Assembly (NCBI GenBank): GCA_902761365.1 | Contig: CACWJZ010000001.1 | Location: 118,877 to 182,876, forward strand | DNA from: an uncultured Eubacteriales bacterium | GTDB taxonomy: Bacteria > Bacillota > Clostridia > Christensenellales > CAG-138 | Direction: 5' to 3' | Length of the DNA: 64,000 nt | In this document: positions 59,465 through 64,000 of the stretch, one piece after another | How the letters are laid out: the number at the start of each line of letters is the position of its first letter | Position numbering within the stretch: position 1 is the stretch's first letter | The notes under the pieces: generated by a model | Databases searched by the model: none | Told to the model about the DNA's origin: nothing | The model's input: only the letters and a program-made list of their open reading frames with translations | Translations under genes and position numbers: made by a program

Positions 59465-60862
59465 TTACTCCATTCTTCCCAGCAGGGAGTTTCGCGCGCA
59501 TTCCGTGACGTTCACGGTCTGATAGGTGCCCAGCAGCCTTTCGTCACCGGGGAAATAGACCATCTTGAAGGTGTCCAGTTTCCCGAAGAGGATGGTCTCC
59601 CCTCGTCTGTCGAAGCCTTCCACCAGCACCTCTCCCCTGTGCCCCAGATACTTTCGATTGTTCTCGGCGGTCTTCCGGGCCTGCAGGTCGTTCAGCCGCT
59701 TCAATCGCTCCTTCTTGACCTCTTCGAGCACCTGAGGCGTTTCCTTCGCGGCCCGGGTGCCTTTGCGGGGCGAATACTTGAAGGTGAAGGCGGCGGCAAA
59801 TCCCACCTGATCCATGAGCGACAGGGTGTCCTCAAAATCCCTGTCGGTTTCCCCGGGAAAACCGACGATCACATCGGTGGTGAGCTCCATGTCCGGCACC
59901 GTCTTTCTCAGGTCCTCCACCAGCTGCAGATACCCCTCCCGGGTGTACCGACGGTTCATCTTCTCCAATATGGCGGTGCTGCCGGACTGGACGGGCAGGT
60001 GCATATGGTGGCAGACCTTGTCGTTCTCCGCGATAGCTGCCATGAGCCGGGGCGTCAGGTCCTTCGGATGGCTGGACATGTATCGGATGCGGCGGATGCC
60101 GTCCACCCCGTTCACCGCGTGCAGCAGATCGGCGAAGTCCACGTCCATACCCTTGCCGTAGGAGTTCACGTTTTGGCCCAACAGAGTGACCTCCGTGATC
60201 CCCTGCCCGGCAAGGCAGCGGACCTCATCGACCACCTCGGATAGCTCCCTTGACCGCTCCCGGCCCCGCACGTAGGGCACGATGCAGTAGGAGCAGAAGT
60301 TGTCACAGCCGAAAGTGATGTTGACGAAGGCGGAAAAGGGATTGGACCGACGGGCGGGCAAGCCTTCGCAGATGGCGAAGCCCTCCTCCTCCGTCAAGAT
60401 CAGCCGCTCGCCGTTCAGCGCGCTCAGCATCAACTCCGGCAATCGCCACAGCACGTTGGTGCCGAAGACGAAGTTGACGAAGGGGAACCGGCGCATGACC
60501 TTCTTCGCCACATCCGGCTGCTGCATCATGCATCCGCAGATGCCGATGATCAGCTCCTCGTCAGCGTCCTTACGCTCCTTCAATGTCCCGATGTTGGCCA
60601 GCAGCCGCTTCTCCGCGTGATCCCGCACGCAGCAGGTGTTGAACAGGATCACGTCGGCTTCCTCCCGTGATCGGGCCTGACCATAGCCCATCTCCTGCAG
60701 CAGGCCCGCGATGGTCTCGGAATCCCGCACGTTCATCTGGCAGCCGTAGGTCTCGATATAATAGGTCTTCCCCTGGCTCCGGACCCGGTCCAATACCTCC
60801 TGGGCCATGCCCTGTTGCAGCTCTATTCGATTCGGTTCGATACGTTTTGCCTGCATCCACAT
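59465..60862 (-). CDS. miaB: tRNA-2-methylthio-N6-dimethylallyladenosine synthase
   Basis: The 465-residue radical-SAM methylthiotransferase has an N-terminal UPF0004 domain with three cluster Cys (YGCQMN, NTCCVR, GCMMQ), the radical-SAM motif CDNFCSYC, and a C-terminal TRAM domain. It adds a methylthio group to i6A37 in tRNA. It is first in the minus-strand operon miaB, YlbF-type gene, mutS, mutL, miaA, PLP enzyme, Cys-rich protein. ATG 60856 is an alternative start with better spacing to GGAG. Confidence 0.97.
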   Translation of the reverse strand: MWMQAKRIEPNRIELQQGMAQEVLDRVRSQGKTYYIETYGCQMNVRDSETIAGLLQEMGYGQARSREEADVILFNTCCVRDHAEKRLLANIGTLKERKDADEELIIGICGCMMQQPDVAKKVMRRFPFVNFVFGTNVLWRLPELMLSALNGERLILTEEEGFAICEGLPARRSNPFSAFVNITFGCDNFCSYCIVPYVRGRERSRELSEVVDEVRCLAGQGITEVTLLGQNVNSYGKGMDVDFADLLHAVNGVDGIRRIRYMSSHPKDLTPRLMAAIAENDKVCHHMHLPVQSGSTAILEKMNRRYTREGYLQLVEDLRKTVPDMELTTDVIVGFPGETDRDFEDTLSLMDQVGFAAAFTFKYSPRKGTRAAKETPQVLEEVKKERLKRLNDLQARKTAENNRKYLGHRGEVLVEGFDRRGETILFGKLDTFKMVYFPGDERLLGTYQTVNVTECARNSLLGRME

Positions 60863-60885
60863 ACTTCTCCAATTTAATCGAATGT

Positions 60886-60914
60886 ATTATAGCGTATTTT
60901 CGTCGCCGCGACAA
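60886..60914 (-). promoter_or_regulatory. Promoter of the miaB-mutSL-miaA operon
   Basis: On the minus strand TTGTCG (60914-60909) and TATAAT (60891-60886) are separated by 17 bases, 24 bases upstream of the miaB start. The -10 box is perfect; the -35 box matches at four positions. Confidence 0.7.
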
Positions 60915-60993
60915 CATTATTTTTTCCGTTTCCCTTGTGCGCAGGCAGGAAGGATGGTACTATGATACCGATATGCACAGGAGGTCTTATGCC

Positions 60994-62532
60994 ATGTTTT
61001 CTGACTACAAAGCCTATATAGCCAACGCCCAGGGCAAAAAGCTGTACCTGCTGCCCCGGATGGCCAACCGCCACGGCCTCATCACCGGCGCCACCGGTAC
61101 GGGCAAGACCGTGACCATGAAGGTCCTGGCGGAGAGTTTTTCAGACATGGGCGTACCCGTGTTCCTGGCGGACGTGAAGGGCGACGTGTCGGGCCTCGCC
61201 GAGCCCGGCGTGGATTCGGAGGGCATGCAGAAGCGGATCGACCGGTTCGATCTCAGGGAATGCTGGGACTACCACGGCTACGCCGTGACCTTCTGGGACA
61301 TCTTCGGGGAGAAGGGCATCCCCGTCCGCATCCAGGTGTCGGACATGGGCCCCCTCATGTTTTCCCGGTTATTGGGCCTTACAGAGGTCCAAACGGGCGT
61401 TTTGCACATCGTCTATCGGGTGGCGGACGACAACGGCCTGGAGCTCATCGACTTGAAGGATCTACGGGCCATGCTCACCTACGTTTCCGACAACCGAGCG
61501 AATCTCGTCACCACCTATGGGAACGTGACGCCCCAGAGCATCGGCGCCATCCAGCGGGCCCTGCTGCGGCTGGAGGACGAGGGCGGCAACATCTTCTTCG
61601 GGGAGCCATCCATCTCCGTCTCGGACCTGCTGCGGGTGGATGAGAACGGGCATGGCCTGCTGAACATCCTGGACAGCACCAAGCTGATCCAAAGCCCGCT
61701 CATCTACAGCACCTTCCTTATCTGGCTGGTGTCGGAGCTGTTCGAGCGGCTGCCGGAGGTGGGCGATCCGGAGAAGCCCAAGGCGGTGTTCTTCTTCGAT
61801 GAAGCCCATCTGCTCTTCCAGAACGCACCCAAGGCCTTCCTGGAGAAGATCGTGCAACTGGTGAAGCTGATCCGCTCCAAGGGCGTTGGCATCTATTTCG
61901 TGAGCCAAAGCCCCTCCGACATACCTAACGACGTGCTCGCGCAGCTCAGCAACCGCATCCAGCACGGGCTTCGGGCCTACACTCCCTCCGAGATGAAGGC
62001 GGTGAAGGCGGCGGCCAACTCCTTCCGGCCAAACCCCGCCCTGGACTCCGAAAAGGAGATATTGAGCCTGGGCACCGGCGAGGCGCTGGTTTCCCTGCTG
62101 GATGAGAAGGGCATTCCCACCATGGTGGAGCGGGCCAACATCCTGCCGCCCCAGAGCCTCATGACACCCGCTCAGGAGGAAACGCGAAAGTCTATCATGG
62201 ATAACGATCCCCTCTTCACCTCCTATCAGGAGGCGGTGGACCGGTATTCGGCCTATGAGAAGCTGAAGGATGAAACGGACGCACGGGAGCAGGCGGAACG
62301 GGAAGAGGCGGAGCAGAAGGCCTTGGCCAAGCAGGAGGCGGAGGAAAGAAAAGCCGCCGCCCGGCAGGAGGCTGAACAAAAGAAGGCCGCCACAGCCAAG
62401 AAGAAGCAGCAGAGCGCCGCTGGGAAGGCGTTCAAAAAGGTAGCGAAGACCGCCACCAACTCCCTCCTGGACCGGGTCGGTCGGAAGATCGGCAAAGCCA
62501 TCGCCCGGGGCATATTCGGGAACTGGCGGTAA
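60994..62532 (+). CDS. DUF853/HerA-type ATPase
   Basis: The 512-residue protein belongs to the DUF853 (HerA-like) family: Walker A TGATGTGKTVT near 33-43, Walker B AVFFFDEAHLLF, and VSQSPSDIPNDVLAQLSNR. These are FtsK/HerA-type hexameric ATPases of unclear role, perhaps DNA translocation. A C-terminal region of about 80 residues is a charged Lys/Glu/Ala-rich helix. ATG 60994 follows CAGGAGGTCTTATGCC. Confidence 0.9.
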   Translation: MFSDYKAYIANAQGKKLYLLPRMANRHGLITGATGTGKTVTMKVLAESFSDMGVPVFLADVKGDVSGLAEPGVDSEGMQKRIDRFDLRECWDYHGYAVTFWDIFGEKGIPVRIQVSDMGPLMFSRLLGLTEVQTGVLHIVYRVADDNGLELIDLKDLRAMLTYVSDNRANLVTTYGNVTPQSIGAIQRALLRLEDEGGNIFFGEPSISVSDLLRVDENGHGLLNILDSTKLIQSPLIYSTFLIWLVSELFERLPEVGDPEKPKAVFFFDEAHLLFQNAPKAFLEKIVQLVKLIRSKGVGIYFVSQSPSDIPNDVLAQLSNRIQHGLRAYTPSEMKAVKAAANSFRPNPALDSEKEILSLGTGEALVSLLDEKGIPTMVERANILPPQSLMTPAQEETRKSIMDNDPLFTSYQEAVDRYSAYEKLKDETDAREQAEREEAEQKALAKQEAEERKAAARQEAEQKKAATAKKKQQSAAGKAFKKVAKTATNSLLDRVGRKIGKAIARGIFGNWR

Positions 62533-62548
62533 ACGGGAGGCCGTCTGT

Positions 62549-63211
62549 ATGTCCACAGGTATCGTCATAAAACCCTACGCGATTTTTGACATGGACGGCA
62601 CGCTGGTGGATTCCATGGGGTGCTGGAACGGCGTATATATAGAGTTTCTGACAGCCCATGGAGCCAGTGCATATGCAAAGGAGCTCGTCGAGAATACCGC
62701 CCATTTAACGACCTATGAATCCGCTGTGCTGTTCCGGGATCGTCTGTCTCTGGACATCTCCGCCTCTGAGATCGTCGTTGCGCTTGATGCACGCATGAAG
62801 GAGCTGTATCAAACAGAGGTTTGTGAAAAGCCCGGCGTTCGCGCGTGGTTGGAACATCTCAGAAACCACGGCATTCGTATGTGTATCGTGTCCTCCACCC
62901 CGGAACCGCTGATCCGCGTCTGTTTGGAACGGCTGGGACTCATGGATTTTTTCTCATTCATTCTCTCATGCGATACCATCGGTAAAGGAAAGGATGCGCC
63001 CGACGCATATCTTGCGGCCACTAAACAGCTTGGAGCCATTCCAAGTGATGTAGCAGTATATGAGGATTCCCCTGTGGCGCTGCTGACGGCCAAGAAAGCA
63101 GGATTCTATGCCGTGGCTGTATATGATGATTCGTCGGCCAGACTATGGGAAGAGATGTGCAGGAATGCCGATTCTGCTGTTTTGGATTGGCGAAAGATCA
63201 CAAAAAGCTGA
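62549..63211 (+). CDS. HAD-superfamily hydrolase (phosphoglucomutase/phosphatase-like)
   Basis: The 220-residue protein is a HAD subfamily IA enzyme: nucleophile motif FDMDGTLVDS (about 10-19), CIVSSTPEP (motif II), Lys in CDTIGKGKDAPD (motif III) and VYEDSPVALLTAKKAGF (motif IV). The cap domain is helical, as in beta-phosphoglucomutase and phosphoglycolate phosphatase. The substrate cannot be inferred. Codon use is somewhat more AT-rich than that of its neighbours. Confidence 0.92.
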   Translation: MSTGIVIKPYAIFDMDGTLVDSMGCWNGVYIEFLTAHGASAYAKELVENTAHLTTYESAVLFRDRLSLDISASEIVVALDARMKELYQTEVCEKPGVRAWLEHLRNHGIRMCIVSSTPEPLIRVCLERLGLMDFFSFILSCDTIGKGKDAPDAYLAATKQLGAIPSDVAVYEDSPVALLTAKKAGFYAVAVYDDSSARLWEEMCRNADSAVLDWRKITKS

Positions 63212-63215
63212 TAAA

Positions 63216-63318
63216 GTGCGGGAAACAGGACTTGATTCGCGCCTGCGGGCTTGGTCGGGGCGCAGCTCTCGGGCCCCACTGGAGCCCGATTCACTACTGC
63301 GCCCTTCAAGTCCTGTTT
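63216..63318. repeat. 103-bp nested palindrome with tRNA-derived ends
   Basis: The outer arms AAACAGGACTTGA (63223-63235) and TCAAGTCCTGTTT (63306-63318) pair over 13 bp. Inside, GGGCGCAG (63258-63265) pairs with CTGCGCCC (63297-63304), and TCGGGC (63269-63274) with GCCCGA (63284-63289). The left end, GTGCGGGAAACAGGACTTGA, equals the last part of the adjacent tRNA-Leu (63368-63387). It is probably a small mobile or structured element; I know no name for it. Confidence 0.75.
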
Positions 63319-63330
63319 TAACCTCTGTAA

Positions 63331-63364
63331 GCAAATAACCTCCGGTTTTCCGGAGGTTGTTTGC
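63331..63364 (-). terminator. Terminator of the tRNA cluster
   Basis: AACCTCCGG (63337-63345) and CCGGAGGTT (63350-63358) form a 9-bp stem with a TTTT loop, extended by GCAAA/TTTGC. It lies just after the 3' end of tRNA-Leu on the minus strand, with ATTTGCTT following in that direction. Confidence 0.7.
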
Positions 63365-63365
63365 T

Positions 63366-63452
63366 TGGTGCGGGAAACAGGACTTGAACCTGCATGAAAT
63401 CGCTTTCACACGGACCTGAACCGTGCGCGTCTGCCAATTCCGCCATTCCCGC
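63366..63452 (-). tRNA. tRNA-Leu (CAG)
   Basis: The 87-base gene has a long variable arm typical of tRNA-Leu, acceptor GCGGGAA/TTCCCGC, anticodon stem CACGG/CCGTG with loop TTCAGGT, and encoded CCA. It is the last tRNA of the cluster before the terminator. Confidence 0.96.
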
Positions 63453-63456
63453 ATAT

Positions 63457-63541
<85 letters not shown>

Positions 63542-63562
63542 AAGTATGAAGCTGTCAAGGTC

Positions 63563-63637
63563 TGGAGCTGGTGAAAGGAGTCGAACCTTCAACCTACTGA
63601 TTACAAATCAGTTGCTCTGCCATTGAGCTACACCAGC
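63563..63637 (-). tRNA. tRNA-Thr (TGT)
   Basis: The 75-base gene has acceptor GCTGGTG, anticodon stem ACTGA/TCAGT with loop TTTGTAA giving TGT, T-loop GGTTCGACTC and encoded CCA. Confidence 0.96.
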
Positions 63638-63666
63638 AAGCTGGTGAGCCGATTTCCCGGAGAAAA

Positions 63667-63743
63667 TGGCGACCCGGAGGGGGCTCGAACCCCTGACCTC
63701 CAGCGTGACAGGCTGGCGTACTAACCAACTGTACTACCGGGCC
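63667..63743 (-). tRNA. tRNA-Asp (GTC)
   Basis: The 77-base gene has acceptor GGCCCGG, anticodon loop CTGTCAC giving GTC, the G discriminator base expected for tRNA-Asp and encoded CCA. Confidence 0.96.
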
Positions 63744-63746
63744 GCG

Positions 63747-63823
63747 TGGTGGGCCTTCAGGGACTTGAACCCCGGACCGATCGGTTATGAGCCGACTGCT
63801 CTGACCAACTGAGCTAAAGGCCC
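63747..63823 (-). tRNA. tRNA-Met (CAT)
   Basis: The 77-base gene has acceptor GGGCCTT, anticodon loop CTCATAA giving CAT and encoded CCA. The 1-72 pair is G-C, so it is not an initiator. It is either elongator Met or an Ile tRNA whose C34 is changed to lysidine; Met is the more common reading. Confidence 0.88.
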
Positions 63824-63843
63824 AATCAATTCCCAGAAGGAAA

Positions 63844-63918
63844 TGGTGACCCCGAGGAGAATCGAACTCCTGTTACCGCCGTGAAAGGGCGATGTCTTAA
63901 CCGCTTGACCACGGGGCC
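63844..63918 (-). tRNA. tRNA-Glu (TTC)
   Basis: The 75-base gene has acceptor GGCCCCG, anticodon loop CTTTCAC giving TTC, T-loop GTTCGATTC and encoded CCA. Confidence 0.96.
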
Positions 63919-63923
63919 ACACC

Positions 63924-64000
63924 TGGTCGGGGTGAGAGGATTTGAACCTCCGGCCCCATGCTCCCAAAGCACGTGCGCTACCGGACTGCGCCACACCCCG
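63924..64000 (-). tRNA. tRNA-Pro (TGG)
   Basis: The 77-base gene has acceptor CGGGGTG, anticodon loop TTTGGGA giving TGG and encoded ACCA. Its 5' end is the last base of the window, so the cluster may continue outside. Confidence 0.96.

Noticed and set aside
63216-63318. The palindromic element as an integron attC site
   Set aside because: The ends do not match the RYYYAAC and GTTRRRY core boxes and no integrase or cassette is nearby.
63216-63318. The same element as an extra tRNA pseudogene
   Set aside because: Only the last 20 bases resemble tRNA-Leu; there is no anticodon or D arm, and the remainder forms its own nested stems.

Overview
The window is a junction between a large, high-GC prophage (about 1-43,700) and chromosomal DNA of what is most likely a member of the Clostridia (about 43,800-64,000). 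The host call rests on the chromosomal gene set: miaB, a YlbF-family gene, mutS, mutL, miaA and a YnbB-like PLP enzyme in one operon, a class A penicillin-binding protein, a PhoB-type two-component pair, a SPOR protein, RNase HI, a Xer-type recombinase and a Firmicutes-like tRNA cluster. The lineage below class cannot be settled from the sequence alone.

Prophage, left to right, nearly all on the + strand with many ATGA overlaps. Positions 1-12,560 are the early/replication region: DUF4406 protein, SNF2-like helicase, HNH endonuclease, a probable ssDNA-binding protein, a 900-residue CHC2/DUF927 primase-helicase, an eight-copy 11-bp repeat array that is a candidate origin, a VRR-NUC nuclease, a phage S-adenosylmethionine synthetase and an ArpU-like late regulator. 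Positions 12,560-13,457 are a repeat-rich non-coding segment just ahead of a ParB-like/DNA methyltransferase fusion and a PLD-like protein. Positions 15,492-24,900 hold packaging and head genes (Nu1-like small terminase, GpA-type large terminase, gpW-like protein, lambda-type portal, S78 protease, Mu gpT-like capsid, DUF2190). Positions 25,090-36,700 encode a Mu/P2-like contractile tail, so the virion is predicted to be a myovirus. The tail chaperone gene carries a TTTTTTC slippery site and a -1 frame extension.

The most striking system is a complete diversity-generating retroelement at 37,027-40,057. It comprises a formylglycine-generating-enzyme/C-type-lectin-like tail-tip protein with a 3' variable repeat, a GC hairpin, an Avd-like protein, a template repeat and a reverse transcriptase with a YMDD box. 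Over 119 aligned bases the two repeats differ at 20 positions, and all 20 are adenines in the template, the signature of adenine-specific mutagenic retrohoming. The prophage therefore appears to diversify its receptor-binding protein. Lysis-type membrane proteins, an SH3 protein and a strong terminator follow.

Between the lysis genes and the chromosome lies a minus-strand operon of seven small unknown genes (41,646-43,289) divergent from a small XRE-type regulator. The intergenic region has two consensus-like promoters and two 16-bp operators 31 bp apart. This looks like an autonomous accessory (moron-type) cassette at the prophage edge, next to a tRNA-Ala(GGC) whose 3' end faces the prophage and is the likely attachment site.

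In the chromosomal part, further unexpected DNA signals are a phased cluster of four DnaA-box-like 9-mers inside the 3' end of mutS, a 17-bp-arm inverted repeat with a 6-bp spacer directly upstream of the tyrosine recombinase gene, and a 103-bp nested palindrome beside the tRNA cluster whose ends copy the 3' end of the neighbouring tRNA-Leu.
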